Positions 53,347 to 62,420 are shown, counted from the stretch's first letter. The stretch is 64,000 nucleotides of DNA from JALEFZ01 sp038527485 (GCA_038527485.1 JBCBFT010000002.1:62001-126000); one strand, 5' to 3'. The notes: generated by a model not told the origin, from the sequence alone. Made by a program: numbers and translations.

Positions 53347-54578
53347 TACTTTAATATCGTTAGCGCACCTTTGTCTCGATGGCCTAGTACTTCTCCATTT
53401 CTCGAAAATGTCATGGCGACTTCCCACATGTAGACACCTGGACGTACATTGCCAGAGAAGTTGCTCCCATCCCACTTAAAATTAGGATCAGTCCATTCGG
53501 CCATCTTTCTGCCCCAGCGATCATACACCCTAAATTGAAAATCGAGGACCTCAATCGGAGATTGAAGAATCGCTTGAAAAGTATCGTTGACGTCGTCTCC
53601 GTTGGGAGAAAAGGCACTAGGAACATAAAAATAAGGCCGACAATCCTGAGTCAATACCTCGACCTCCCCAGGTATACTTCCACAGGGAAATATCACCTCA
53701 ACCTCGTAGATACCTGGCTGATCAAATACCCGATAAGCTCCTTCATAACCATCTTTCCAGTCAAATGAGACGGACAGCAAAGGATACGTACGCACCCACT
53801 CAATCAAGTCTATGGTTGTAAAAGGTTGGCCTTTGCATAGGGTGAGTGTCTCCTGAAATTCATCTGGAATGGGATGAAGCTGGACCCGATCTACATAGGC
53901 AAAGGTGAGGTAATAAGAACCGAACCCAAACGGACCCACAGGTTTGCAAGGAGGTGCAATTGTAAAGGAATCCATCGCCCAACCGATTGCCAGATGCTCC
54001 GCAGGTTCTGAGGCAATAAGGCAAGCTGTATACGTGTTGAAGGCTTTATGCTCTGAACCGACCAGATCGGGATGGTCCAGGATGATCTCCGGTTCCAGCA
54101 ATTGCTCACGCTCCAGAATAGAATCCACATCGAAGTGAATGCCTATGCGCTTACGAGGCGTCATGGGACAATCTTGGACTGGAAACCTTGGCACATCATT
54201 CCAGAGACCCTTGTTTTCCAACTCCATAGAGAGGTAATACATGCGACCAGGCTCCATGGGTTCACGTAGTTTTGTCCCTACAGCTTCTGTTCGGAAGAAA
54301 TTGTCAAAACCCGCAACCCCTCCAAATGCGACAAAACTCTCAGATGGATACGTAGACCAAAAAGGCTCTAATCCTCCTCCCCTAATGTGCGGACAATTCC
54401 TCACCATAAAATCTGGCGTTCCCCACGCATAGTACCAATACCGAGTGGAGTCTAGCGCTAAGCCTGGATGAATACACGGACGGTCATTCAATTCGTCAAA
54501 ACCTCCATCTATAATCAGAGACTGAGCCCAAAGATTTGCCCAGCTGAGTAGGAAAAATGCGAGTAGTAGCCTTGGCAT
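53346..54578 (-). CDS. T9SS type B exported protein, array copy 1
   Basis: The 410-aa protein has a signal peptide (about 1-18, ending LWAQ). It is the most divergent copy: the module contains DRPCIHPGLAL, MVRNCPHIRGG, VQDCPMTPRKR, NTYTACLIASEPAEH and PPCKPVGPFG. A weaker Ig-like region (FDWKDGYEGAYRVFDQPG) follows, then a type B sorting domain (YVPSAFSPNGDDVNDTF, FRVYDRWGRKMAEWTDP, GVYMWEVAMTF). As the first gene it should carry the promoter, but no exact TAnnTTTG was found between it and the divergent aldehyde dehydrogenase gene. The nearest is TATATTTT, about 20 bp before the ATG. Confidence 0.84.
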   Translation of the reverse strand: MPRLLLAFFLLSWANLWAQSLIIDGGFDELNDRPCIHPGLALDSTRYWYYAWGTPDFMVRNCPHIRGGGLEPFWSTYPSESFVAFGGVAGFDNFFRTEAVGTKLREPMEPGRMYYLSMELENKGLWNDVPRFPVQDCPMTPRKRIGIHFDVDSILEREQLLEPEIILDHPDLVGSEHKAFNTYTACLIASEPAEHLAIGWAMDSFTIAPPCKPVGPFGFGSYYLTFAYVDRVQLHPIPDEFQETLTLCKGQPFTTIDLIEWVRTYPLLSVSFDWKDGYEGAYRVFDQPGIYEVEVIFPCGSIPGEVEVLTQDCRPYFYVPSAFSPNGDDVNDTFQAILQSPIEVLDFQFRVYDRWGRKMAEWTDPNFKWDGSNFSGNVRPGVYMWEVAMTFSRNGEVLGHRDKGALTILK

Positions 54579-54842
54579 GATGACATATTTGAATGAAAAT
54601 ATACGTCTTATCTCTCGTTATTTGGCTGAAAAAGTAGCGAAAAATGAAAATTCTCAAGCTCGATAGGATAAGGAGAATCACTCCAGATCAGGAAGAATTT
54701 TGTATATTGATGTTTGCACATCATCAGAGGCCAAGAAATCTTCAACAATTTAGATAGACTGTTCAAGTCTTGGAATACTACATATCCAGACTAATGCAAA
54801 GCAGTCTTTAAAAACTTTCGACTACTCCATTGAGGATAATTT

Positions 54843-54850
54843 TAGGTTTG
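54843..54850 (+). promoter_or_regulatory. Candidate -7 element of the aldehyde dehydrogenase gene
   Basis: TAGGTTTG matches TAnnTTTG exactly, 20 bp before the ATG. A CTTTCG at 54815-54820 may be the -33 part (spacing about 22). The rest of the 292-bp divergent gap (54579-54870) shows nothing else. Confidence 0.5.
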
Positions 54851-54870
54851 TCCTTTCTAACATTGAGAAA

Positions 54871-56286
54871 ATGATTGCTACTCCCAGTCAAATCGAGCAA
54901 ATCCAGCAGGTCTTCGAGGCTCAAAAAGAACATCAGCATATCGTAGGGAAGACGACCGCCGCTGCCCGTATCAAAAAGCTAAAAAAGCTTCATGATAGTG
55001 TCATGAACCACCAAAAAGAGATTCATGAAGCTATGTATCAGGACTTTCGCAAGCACCCTGCCGAGGTGGATTTGAGTGAAATATATGCGGTGACAGGCGA
55101 GATCAAGCATGCCATCAAGCATCTCAAAGGCTGGATGAAGCCCCAACCCGTAGAGACACCTGTCGCTTTCCTAGGTTCTTCTTCTTACATCCACTATGAA
55201 CCCAAGGGCGTATGCCTGATCATCTCACCTTGGAACTTCCCCATCAATCTGACCTTTGGACCACTGGTCTCTGCCATCGCTGCGGGCAATACGGTCATCA
55301 TTAAGCCTTCGGAGCATACACCTCACTGCTCAGCAGTGATGCAGAAGATTGTCAATGAACTATTTGAGGAGAAAGAAGTCGCCCTTTTTCAAGGTGCGGT
55401 AGATACATCCACAGCCTTATTGGACCTTCCCTTCGATCATATCTTCTTCACGGGATCGCCCGCTGTCGGAAAAGTCGTCATGGCTGCCGCGGCCAAGCAC
55501 CTATCCTCCGTGACCTTGGAGCTAGGTGGCAAATCTCCTACGATCGTAGATGAAACCGCCAACATCAAAGAAGCTGCTACACGCATTGCCTGGGGCACCT
55601 TCTTCAACAACGGCCAAGTCTGCATCGCGCCAGACTACGTATATGTACACGAGAGCAAAAAGGAGGAGTTTCTACAAGAGATACAGAAGACTTTGAAAGA
55701 ATTCTTTGGAGAGGATCCTGCCGAATCGCCTTCCTATGCACGGATTGTGAATGACCGTCATTTCAATCGGGTAAAAGATATGCTGGATGCTTCCATTGAG
55801 CAAGGAGCCGAACTCATCTCAGGAGGTGAGTACGACGAGACGCAGCAATATCTGGCGCCGACTGTGGTCACCAATGTCCCCTTAGACTCCCCCTTGATGC
55901 AGGAGGAAATATTTGGTCCTGTATTGCCCATCAATACCTTCAGCAACCTGGACGAAGTACTCAAAATCATCAACTCCAAGGAAAAGCCCCTTACCTTTTA
56001 CATCTACTCTAAGAGCAATACCAACATCCAGCGGATCATTCGGGAAACTCGTGCAGGTACCACGGCCATCAACCATAGCGTCCTGCACTTCCTGCACAAT
56101 AATCTCCCTTTTGGTGGGGTGAACAACAGTGGCATCGGCAAGAGTCATGGAAAATATGGCTTCCAAGCATTTTCGAATGGACGCGCCATTTACAAACAGA
56201 ATCTTCCTGCCGCGATGGATTTCCTTTTCCCTCCCTATGACGACATGAAAAAGCGCTTGATCAAGCTGACCATTCGCTATTTCTAG
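54871..56286 (+). CDS. Aldehyde dehydrogenase (class 3-like)
   Basis: The 471-aa enzyme oxidises aldehydes to acids with NAD(P). ISPWNFPINLTFGPL, VIIKPSEHTP and FFTGSPAVGK (nucleotide loop) mark the cofactor domain. The catalytic Glu is in LELGGKSPTIV (about 217) and the catalytic Cys in NNGQVCIAPDYVY (about 251). EEIFGPVLPI and NLPFGGVNNSGIGKSHG lie C-terminally, where class 3 enzymes have their membrane or dimer segment. Length fits the short ALDH3-type group. No signal peptide is present. Neighbouring genes do not indicate a pathway. Confidence 0.93.
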   Translation: MIATPSQIEQIQQVFEAQKEHQHIVGKTTAAARIKKLKKLHDSVMNHQKEIHEAMYQDFRKHPAEVDLSEIYAVTGEIKHAIKHLKGWMKPQPVETPVAFLGSSSYIHYEPKGVCLIISPWNFPINLTFGPLVSAIAAGNTVIIKPSEHTPHCSAVMQKIVNELFEEKEVALFQGAVDTSTALLDLPFDHIFFTGSPAVGKVVMAAAAKHLSSVTLELGGKSPTIVDETANIKEAATRIAWGTFFNNGQVCIAPDYVYVHESKKEEFLQEIQKTLKEFFGEDPAESPSYARIVNDRHFNRVKDMLDASIEQGAELISGGEYDETQQYLAPTVVTNVPLDSPLMQEEIFGPVLPINTFSNLDEVLKIINSKEKPLTFYIYSKSNTNIQRIIRETRAGTTAINHSVLHFLHNNLPFGGVNNSGIGKSHGKYGFQAFSNGRAIYKQNLPAAMDFLFPPYDDMKKRLIKLTIRYF

Positions 56287-56312
56287 AAAATAAAAAGTAT
56301 ACATTCAAGAGG

Positions 56313-56341
56313 AGAGGCTGTCATCATTGGCAGCCTCTTTT
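56313..56341 (+). terminator. Intrinsic terminator of the aldehyde dehydrogenase gene
   Basis: AGAGGCTG (56313-56320) pairs with CAGCCTCT (56331-56338), followed by four T. It is 27 bp past the stop. Confidence 0.82.
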
Positions 56342-56385
56342 CATTTCCATACATTTCTGTATTTTGAAAAAAATCCCATCCTACT

Positions 56386-58350
56386 ATGATACAAAAGCTC
56401 CTACTCGCATGTACCGTATGTATGCTACTCATACAGCCTATGAAAGCACAAGACGACGAGACCATTTTCCTTCTGACTTCCCCCAACCAACGATTCGCTG
56501 TCAACATTTTGTTGGGGAAAGACATTCAACTAGTCATCGAGAGACAAAATGAAACATTGGGTTTCCTTCGGATAGGAATGGACGGATTGGAAGGTCCCTT
56601 TAATGGCAAAAAAATGAAAGAAGTGCGTTCGGAAGGGATGGACGATCTGACGCCTGCTGTCCCACACAAACGCAACCATATCCAATCAGCTTACAACCAG
56701 CAGCGCTTCAGCTTTCCCAAGCAAAAGATGCACCTGACAGTGCGGATGTACAATAACGGGCTAGCTTACAGATTTGAGGCTGAGAAAAAAGGAGAGTGGA
56801 TGATTAAACATGAGCAGATGGATCTGAAACTCCCCAAAAACACGCGAACCTTTTTCCCCAAAGAAGATACGTTGACCTCTCACTTTGAGCACTACTATGT
56901 GAATGAGGAAGCGGCAAAAATCCCTGCGGGCGACTTCTGCTCCCTTCCTGTGCTGTTTCAGTCTCCCAAAGGCACCTCCATGCTACTCACCGAAGCAGAT
57001 CTGTACGACTACCCTGGATTATTTTTACAAAAGGGAAATGATGGGGATTTTCATTCCAAATTTCCTCATGTGGTCGATGAAGCCATTCCTCTGCCTGAAT
57101 ATCCTGACCGAAGCCAGATCATTACAAAGACGGCTCCCTTCATTGCCCAGACGACAGGTACACGCACCTTCCCTTGGCGGATCATGGCCCTAGCCGAGCG
57201 AGATCATGATTTACTCCATAATACATTGGTTCATCAGCTTTCTCGCCCCTTGGCCATCGAAGATCCTTCATGGATACGCCCTGGCAGAGTGGCTTGGGAT
57301 TGGTGGAATGCCAACAACATCTACGGAGTAGACTTCGAGTCTGGGATCAATAATCAAACCTATCAATACTACATCGACTTCGCGGCAGAATATGGACTTG
57401 AGTACATCATCCTGGATGAGGGTTGGTCCAAGAGCACAACGGATCTTCTTCGTTGCAAAAAGGATATAGATGTCGCGGCTTTGGTGAAATATGGGGAAGA
57501 AAAAGGCGTCGGCATCATCTTATGGTGCTTGTGGAATCCCTTGGATAAAGACATGGATCGGATTTTGGATCAGTTTGTGAGATGGGGGGTCAAAGGAATC
57601 AAAGTGGATTTCATGCAGCGAGCAGATCAAGAAATCGTGAATTTCTATGAAAAAACCGCACGAAAAGCAGCAGAGCACCAGTTGTTGGTCGATTTTCATG
57701 GAGCGTACAAGCCTTCGGGCCTCCGTCGTGCCTATCCCAATGTCCTCTCCTACGAGGGCGTCAATGGCTTGGAGCAATGCAAGTGGAGCGACAAGCTGAC
57801 TGCCACGCACAATGTCACGCTGCCATTTACGCGCATGGTCGCAGGACCGATGGACTACACCCCTGGCGCCATGGACAATGCCCAGCCAGACAATTATGCG
57901 ATTCGCTTCGAGCGTCCCATGAGTCTGGGTACACGCTGCCATCAAATGGCCATGTATGTCGTCTACGAGAGTCCTTTACAGATGCTCGCGGATAATCCCT
58001 CTCAGTATCGCCGTGAAAAGGAATGCACCGAATATATCGCACAGATTCCCAGCATATGGGATGAAACCCTGCCCCTGGGCGGAAAGGTTGGACAATACGT
58101 CGTGATCGCCCGCCGCAAGGGAGACAGATGGTACCTCGCCGCGATGAATAATGAAGAGGCTCGTACGGTAGAATTGAATCTCTCCTTCCTACCTGAGGAG
58201 ATACAGACGCTAGACATCATGCAGGATGGGCCCAATGCTGCACGAGTAGCCGTAGATTATCTCCATCAACAGGTCTCAATCCCTGAAAATAAAATGATAA
58301 AAATTCAACTCGCTCCTGGTGGGGGTTGGGTCGCTATTGGAAAACCTTAG
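56386..58350 (+). CDS. GH97-family glycosidase
   Basis: The 654-aa enzyme has a signal peptide (about 1-21, ending QPMKAQ). An N-terminal beta-super-sandwich (about 25-270) and a catalytic barrel follow: RVAWDWWNANNIYG, EYIILDEGWSK (about 338-348), GIILWCLWNPLD, GIKVDFMQRADQ (about 404-415) and LSYEGVNGLEQC (about 452). A C-terminal small beta domain ends the protein. In GH97, Asp in the KVDF motif is the nucleophile of the retaining alpha-galactosidase-type members, while inverting SusB-type enzymes lack it. The motif here favours retaining activity (from memory of the family). It would hydrolyse alpha-linked galactosides or glucosides in the periplasm. No SusC/SusD pair is adjacent. Confidence 0.9.
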   Translation: MIQKLLLACTVCMLLIQPMKAQDDETIFLLTSPNQRFAVNILLGKDIQLVIERQNETLGFLRIGMDGLEGPFNGKKMKEVRSEGMDDLTPAVPHKRNHIQSAYNQQRFSFPKQKMHLTVRMYNNGLAYRFEAEKKGEWMIKHEQMDLKLPKNTRTFFPKEDTLTSHFEHYYVNEEAAKIPAGDFCSLPVLFQSPKGTSMLLTEADLYDYPGLFLQKGNDGDFHSKFPHVVDEAIPLPEYPDRSQIITKTAPFIAQTTGTRTFPWRIMALAERDHDLLHNTLVHQLSRPLAIEDPSWIRPGRVAWDWWNANNIYGVDFESGINNQTYQYYIDFAAEYGLEYIILDEGWSKSTTDLLRCKKDIDVAALVKYGEEKGVGIILWCLWNPLDKDMDRILDQFVRWGVKGIKVDFMQRADQEIVNFYEKTARKAAEHQLLVDFHGAYKPSGLRRAYPNVLSYEGVNGLEQCKWSDKLTATHNVTLPFTRMVAGPMDYTPGAMDNAQPDNYAIRFERPMSLGTRCHQMAMYVVYESPLQMLADNPSQYRREKECTEYIAQIPSIWDETLPLGGKVGQYVVIARRKGDRWYLAAMNNEEARTVELNLSFLPEEIQTLDIMQDGPNAARVAVDYLHQQVSIPENKMIKIQLAPGGGWVAIGKP

Positions 58351-58400
58351 GCTTTCACATTAGTTATTAGCTATATGAGCTTCTTACTCAAAAAAATCCT

Positions 58401-58408
58401 TACTTTTG
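58401..58408 (+). promoter_or_regulatory. Candidate -7 element of the small membrane protein gene
   Basis: TACTTTTG matches TAnnTTTG exactly, 20 bp before the ATG at 58429. No -33 TTG is at the expected distance. Confidence 0.42.
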
Positions 58409-58428
58409 TCGCATAAAAATTAATCTAT

Positions 58429-58788
58429 ATGAAAGCGCACGTAGCGAGTTTGATAAATGCCATTTTGTTAGTCGGTCTAGGAGCTTGGGGATACTTCGGC
58501 TCGGAGACACCTTCTCCCACCGCTTTGATTCCTGTAGCCGTAGGAGCCATTCTCCTCGCCTTGAACAATGGCGTCAAGAAAGAAAACAAAGTCATTGCCC
58601 ACGTAGCGGTCGTCCTGACCTTGATCATGTTGCTCGGGCTGGCCATGCCCTTGATGGGAGCTGTGGGTCGTGGCGATACCTTGGGTATTGTTCGCGTAGC
58701 GGTGATGATCATCTCTACTCTCTTTGCGATGGTCTTCTTCGTCAAGAGCTTCATCGACGCACGCAAGAAGCGCGAAGCAGGAGCTTAG
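58429..58788 (+). CDS. Small integral membrane protein of unknown function
   Basis: The 119-aa protein has four hydrophobic segments (about 5-23, 30-47, 55-77 and 85-106) separated by short loops, and a Lys/Arg-rich tail (KSFIDARKKREAGA). It is of Bacteroidota-typical unknown type, with no catalytic residues. Its GC content is higher than that of the SEFIR gene beside it. A promoter element precedes and a strong terminator follows, so it is a single-gene unit. Confidence 0.75.
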   Translation: MKAHVASLINAILLVGLGAWGYFGSETPSPTALIPVAVGAILLALNNGVKKENKVIAHVAVVLTLIMLLGLAMPLMGAVGRGDTLGIVRVAVMIISTLFAMVFFVKSFIDARKKREAGA

Positions 58789-58814
58789 GCAGGATTCATT
58801 GATGTAAAGGATAG

Positions 58815-58849
58815 ACACCTCTTTCTGTATGGGAAGGGGTGTTTTTTTT
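58815..58849 (+). terminator. Intrinsic terminator of the small membrane protein gene
   Basis: ACACCTCTTTC (58815-58825) pairs with GGAAGGGGTGT (58832-58842) with G-T pairs, followed by eight T. Confidence 0.88.
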
Positions 58850-58988
58850 ATTCAAATTTTTGACATTTCGCATACAGAATCCTTCAGAAATGATTAAATT
58901 TATTAAGTAAGATCCTTTATGATTATATACCTTTCCTATCTAATATACTTGTAAAAGTGGGTTTTAATACTCAATTCTGAATAAAACT

Positions 58989-59825
58989 ATGAAGCAACCA
59001 ATCACGGTATTTATCTCTTATTCACATGATAGTGAACCACATAAGAAAAATATTAGGAGGCTGTATAAAAAGTTAAGAGAGAATGCGGGAGTAAAAGCAG
59101 ATTTTGATGAGACTTTACGACAAGATGAAACTGCATTAAACTTTGATGAACTCTCAGTGAAAATCGCTACTCAATACGATAAGGTAATTGTAGTCCTATC
59201 CGAAGGGTACAAACTTAAAGCAGATAACTTTAAGGGCGGGGTTGGTGACGAACTAAGAGTCATTATTAGTGACATCAAAGTAAGTCCCCAAAAGTATATC
59301 TTGGTGACATTTGAAAAGTTGAGACCTGGGATTTTTCCGGCAGCTCTTAGTGGAAGAGACTGTCTCAACTTGACCAAGCCAGGTAATATGAATTTATTAA
59401 TCAATAAGCTCCGGGGCATTAAAACGCTTCCTGTAGTAGAGGTAAATCCCAATCCTACTATACTCCCGATTATCAATGAAATTCCAGACGACGATTTCCA
59501 ACCTACACAGTCTTCAGATATCATCCAAACACAAGGAATCCATGAAAACTCAATAGTAACTAATAGAAACAAAGCATCTACCGAGCTCAAACACAGACTG
59601 AAAGAAATGCTTCCCGATAATCAATTCCAAAGTGTCATTGAGCAGATTATCCAATATACTAAGGAACACAATCAGGCTACATTGAACGACCAAGCCCTAC
59701 AGCTTCAACGACAATACAATAGTTGGCAAGAATATCAAATGCTGGGGCTTTTTTCAAATTCAGAAGAGTCGCTTACCATTAATAAGATTACACGTTCGTT
59801 GTTTCAGTTGATTGATAAGATGTAG
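58989..59825 (+). CDS. SEFIR-domain protein with a C-terminal effector-associated-like domain
   Basis: The 278-aa soluble protein opens with a SEFIR (TIR-like) domain (about 4-145): VFISYSHDSEPHKKNIRRLY, KADFDETLRQDE, DKVIVVLSEGYKLKAD and VGDELRVIISDIK. After a Pro/Gln/Asn linker (about 155-200) the C-terminus (about 200-278) is an all-helical unit. It has LKHRLKEMLPDNQFQSVIEQ, LQLQRQYNSWQEYQMLGLFS and the last helix ITRSLFQLIDKM. This resembles the effector-associated domain family (EAD11-like) of bacterial conflict systems, judged from memory. Such adaptors link sensors to effectors in predicted phage-defence or suicide circuits. The gene is AT-rich compared with its neighbours, which suggests transfer. 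No partner protease or NTPase gene is in the window. Confidence 0.8.
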   Translation: MKQPITVFISYSHDSEPHKKNIRRLYKKLRENAGVKADFDETLRQDETALNFDELSVKIATQYDKVIVVLSEGYKLKADNFKGGVGDELRVIISDIKVSPQKYILVTFEKLRPGIFPAALSGRDCLNLTKPGNMNLLINKLRGIKTLPVVEVNPNPTILPIINEIPDDDFQPTQSSDIIQTQGIHENSIVTNRNKASTELKHRLKEMLPDNQFQSVIEQIIQYTKEHNQATLNDQALQLQRQYNSWQEYQMLGLFSNSEESLTINKITRSLFQLIDKM

Positions 59826-59875
59826 CATTAGGAAATCATCCCATTGAATCCCTGAAACTTACCCCTGCAAATCCC

Positions 59876-60217
59876 TCACATCACCACCCGCGAGATCAGC
59901 AGCTCCTCCCCCGACACGATCTGATTCGAGGGCGCACCACAGTTCTGGCACTTGAAGATGTAGTTATCCACAGCACTGAGTGAATCGCAGCTCTTGCAAT
60001 GAATCTGTATGGGGACCAACTCGGTGTCTAGCTTGACGCGGGCGTACTCAGGATGGCTTTCCTGATAAGCGAGGAAGGCATTTTGTAGTAGGGTAGGCTC
60101 GACATTGGCGAGGAGGCCGATTTTCAGCTCGACACCGCTGAGCTTTTGTAGCTCCTCTGGCGTAAGCTCGGCTTCGAGCGAAGAGAAGATGCTCTGCACC
60201 AAGGATAACTCATGCAT
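59876..60217 (-). CDS. hypA: Hydrogenase nickel-insertion protein HypA
   Basis: The 113-aa protein starts MHELSLVQSIF, the invariant HypA opening with the nickel-binding His2. The zinc site is CKSC and CQNC, 17 residues apart (CKSCDSLSAVDNYIFKCQNC region). HypA brings nickel, with HypB, to the apo-large subunit of [NiFe]-hydrogenase. The start at 60217 is set by MHE; farther upstream codons belong to the previous gene. Its ATG overlaps the stop of the TPR gene by 8 bp (ATGCATGA), so it is coupled. The lack of hypB/C/D/E/F here means they are elsewhere, perhaps further left or off the right edge. Confidence 0.93.
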   Translation of the reverse strand: MHELSLVQSIFSSLEAELTPEELQKLSGVELKIGLLANVEPTLLQNAFLAYQESHPEYARVKLDTELVPIQIHCKSCDSLSAVDNYIFKCQNCGAPSNQIVSGEELLISRVVM

Positions 60218-61712
60218 CGTTTTGTTCTTTTTCAATTTCGTTGCGGAGATACTGCAAGTTTTGTAAGTGGCGATTGGCTTCCTCCAACATGTCGGGGTCA
60301 ACGACCAAACGCTTGACCTCTTCGGCTTTTGCGATCATGTCATCATATCGTGCCGTGTTGAAACTAGAGGGATCATTACCTGCATTCCAGCTCGCTTCTA
60401 GATAGTTGAGCAGGGTGATGGCACGCTCGTAGGGATAGGCCCTCGTACGAATCTCCAAAGCCTCCTGATAGTAGTGCAGTGCCTTTACGTGATTGTCTGT
60501 GCGGATACCTGGCGGGAACTTCGTGAACGCATTGGCGAAGTTGTTGCAAATGCTCGCATACTCGTAAGGGAAGCGTTCCTTGGTATAATACTCTAAGGCT
60601 GAGTTGAAAGAAGCAGAAGAAACACCTGCCCAGATGCCACGCTTTTTATTTTCGGCTGGCATCTCTGCATAGAGGACGCCCAGTTTGTGCTGCACTTCGG
60701 CAAATACATCAGGACTTTGCTCTTTGGTAAAGGTATAAATCGACTTCTGATATGCCTCAATCGCAGGTTTGTAAAACTGGGGATTCCCATTTTGTGCCCA
60801 GGTCCCCAGGAGTGTTCCCTTCTGCAAGTGCGCACTCGCCGCTAGCTCTGCTAAGCCCTCTCCATCGAAGATCCCAATCGCCCGTTTGATGTAACCCAAA
60901 GCCTCCGAATAAGAATCCGAAATATTCGCAATATGCGTAGCATCCATCAGGAGTAAGCCTACTTGAACCTTATGATTTTTTCCTTCAAAGTAGTTCATGG
61001 CTTCCCAGATCTTCTGCTTGAGCTTCTCGATATGCTCCGCATCATAAGGCACCACAATCTGTTGCATCCACACTTTGACCAAGACGAGATTCAATGCCTG
61101 ACGCGCCTCCTCCGAAATGGCTTTCTCGATTCCCTCCTTGAGTACAGCCTCCGCCTGATCTACCTGTCCATGATCTAAGTAAAAGGTAGCCAATTCACGC
61201 AAGGTAAATGCCGCAAGCTCTCCATCTTCCGACTTCCCAAAAGCTTCTATATACATCTGCTCAGGATGAGGCAAATGGGGATCGGCTGGCACATGCCCAT
61301 AATGCATGATGACCGCAATGTTGTGCAGCTCTCGATGCGTCTCTGCTAACGTGATTACCTGATGATAAGGCAAGCCATATTTTAATCGGTTCTGATTCTC
61401 GATATGCACATATAACTCAGAATCTTTGGCGTATTCCCAGCTCTTATGGTCATTCTCCAATAGATGAAAAACCAAGGCCAGCAAATGCTCAGAAGTAGCT
61501 TCGATGTGCGCTGGAAATAAATAAGGTGGGAGCGAATGGTCCCATATGAGGGGAACAGATATCCCGTGTGGGGTAATCGTGAGGTAGGGTGATTGAGTAC
61601 TGTGGGCCTGATGAATGTCCTGAACGGAGACCAACTCATCTAACCGAGCTTCGCGCTGAAGTGTTTGTTTGACAAAATCGAGCTGGTCAGTTGGTGCATA
61701 TATGGTAAGCAT
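60210..61712 (-). CDS. TPR protein of the hydrogenase locus
   Basis: The 500-aa protein has no signal peptide. From about 150 to 490 it consists of TPR-like helical pairs (LRELATFYLDHGQVDQAEAV, LGYIKRAIGIFDGEGLAELA, AEVQHKLGVLYAEMP, ALHYYQEALEIRTRAYPYER). The first 100 residues (LTIYAPTDQLDFVKQTLQRE) are of unknown type. It sits between hydrogenase accessory genes and is coupled to hypA, so it is probably an assembly or export scaffold for the hydrogenase (inference from context). The start at 61712 (MLTIYAP) is chosen because codons upstream overlap the next gene and look non-coding in this frame. Confidence 0.82.
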   Translation of the reverse strand: MLTIYAPTDQLDFVKQTLQREARLDELVSVQDIHQAHSTQSPYLTITPHGISVPLIWDHSLPPYLFPAHIEATSEHLLALVFHLLENDHKSWEYAKDSELYVHIENQNRLKYGLPYHQVITLAETHRELHNIAVIMHYGHVPADPHLPHPEQMYIEAFGKSEDGELAAFTLRELATFYLDHGQVDQAEAVLKEGIEKAISEEARQALNLVLVKVWMQQIVVPYDAEHIEKLKQKIWEAMNYFEGKNHKVQVGLLLMDATHIANISDSYSEALGYIKRAIGIFDGEGLAELAASAHLQKGTLLGTWAQNGNPQFYKPAIEAYQKSIYTFTKEQSPDVFAEVQHKLGVLYAEMPAENKKRGIWAGVSSASFNSALEYYTKERFPYEYASICNNFANAFTKFPPGIRTDNHVKALHYYQEALEIRTRAYPYERAITLLNYLEASWNAGNDPSSFNTARYDDMIAKAEEVKRLVVDPDMLEEANRHLQNLQYLRNEIEKEQNDA

Positions 61713-62010
61713 GCTTTTTGCGTGTTTGCGTTCCGCGGGCATCTTTCCTGATCCCTCGCTGGAATATCTGAGCGAAGATCTCAGCTTTTTGCTGAGAGTG
61801 ATAATGGTCAATGTTGCGGACGATGATGCGCATGGAATGCTTTGTTGAGAAAAATACAATCCATACATGCCATCTTCCTTTGAGTCGCAGAATCAGATAT
61901 TTGACCTCTGTATCCTGCATCCACTCATCTTCCTGAAAAAGCTGGAAATCAACTATCTCTCCCTTTCCTTCGGGAGTCCATCCGCGAGATATTTCTGGAT
62001 CCACAAACAT
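61687..62010 (-). CDS. Small unknown protein of the hydrogenase locus
   Basis: The 107-aa protein begins MFVDPEISRGWTPEGKGEI and contains RLKGRWHVWIVFFSTKHSMR. Aromatic-rich strands are followed by a basic C-terminus (RGIRKDARGTQTRKKHAYHI). No family was recognised. Its end overlaps the TPR gene start by 26 bp. The position in a tight same-strand chain with hydrogenase maturation genes supports it as a real gene. It may be a subunit or maturation helper. Confidence 0.6.
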   Translation of the reverse strand: MFVDPEISRGWTPEGKGEIVDFQLFQEDEWMQDTEVKYLILRLKGRWHVWIVFFSTKHSMRIIVRNIDHYHSQQKAEIFAQIFQRGIRKDARGTQTRKKHAYHICTN

Positions 62011-62039
62011 ATGAAGCAATACTTAAAGACTGCTCCACC

Positions 62040-62408
62040 CTACAAATACACTTTGAGGGTTTGAGCGTTCTCCAAGAACTCATATGTCAGCGGACGGTTT
62101 TCCATATTCAGATCATGGTCTATGATCCACTCATGTAAGGGTATAGCCTTATCTCCCAACAAATTCTTATCCTTGAGCATGCATTGTACGGCACCTTCAT
62201 GGATTTTGGTAAAAAAGCTATTCCCCACAGGACAGATCACGACATAAGTGGGATTTTGATAAAGAGCGATAAAGGCATTTCGTACCTCTACATTCCACCT
62301 TGCCATCACATCCGCTGCCAGAATCAAATGCTGCGACTCCAGAGATACGCCTTTGCGGGAGGGTGTATGTTTCTTAGAGGAAGCTTGATTTTGGGGAGGA
62401 ATGAACAT
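62040..62408 (-). CDS. Unknown protein of the hydrogenase locus
   Basis: The 122-aa protein has a basic N-terminal tail (SSKKHTPSRKG), then a mixed alpha/beta core with ESQHLILAADVMARWNVEVR, PTYVVICPVGNSFF and HEGAVQCMLKDKNLLGDK, with two Cys. No signal peptide. No family was recognised. It is 29 bp upstream of the 107-aa gene on the same strand and 12 bp downstream of the possible 31-aa gene. Confidence 0.6.
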   Translation of the reverse strand: MFIPPQNQASSKKHTPSRKGVSLESQHLILAADVMARWNVEVRNAFIALYQNPTYVVICPVGNSFFTKIHEGAVQCMLKDKNLLGDKAIPLHEWIIDHDLNMENRPLTYEFLENAQTLKVYL

Positions 62409-62420
62409 GATGATGGGTAA

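Noticed and set aside
53347..53475. A start for array copy 2 located inside copy 1
   Set aside because: It would add residues unlike a signal peptide. The ATG overlapping the copy 1 stop gives a normal signal peptide.
60218..60301. A longer upstream start for hypA
   Set aside because: HypA must begin MHE. The upstream codons lie inside the TPR gene and carry no HypA sequence.
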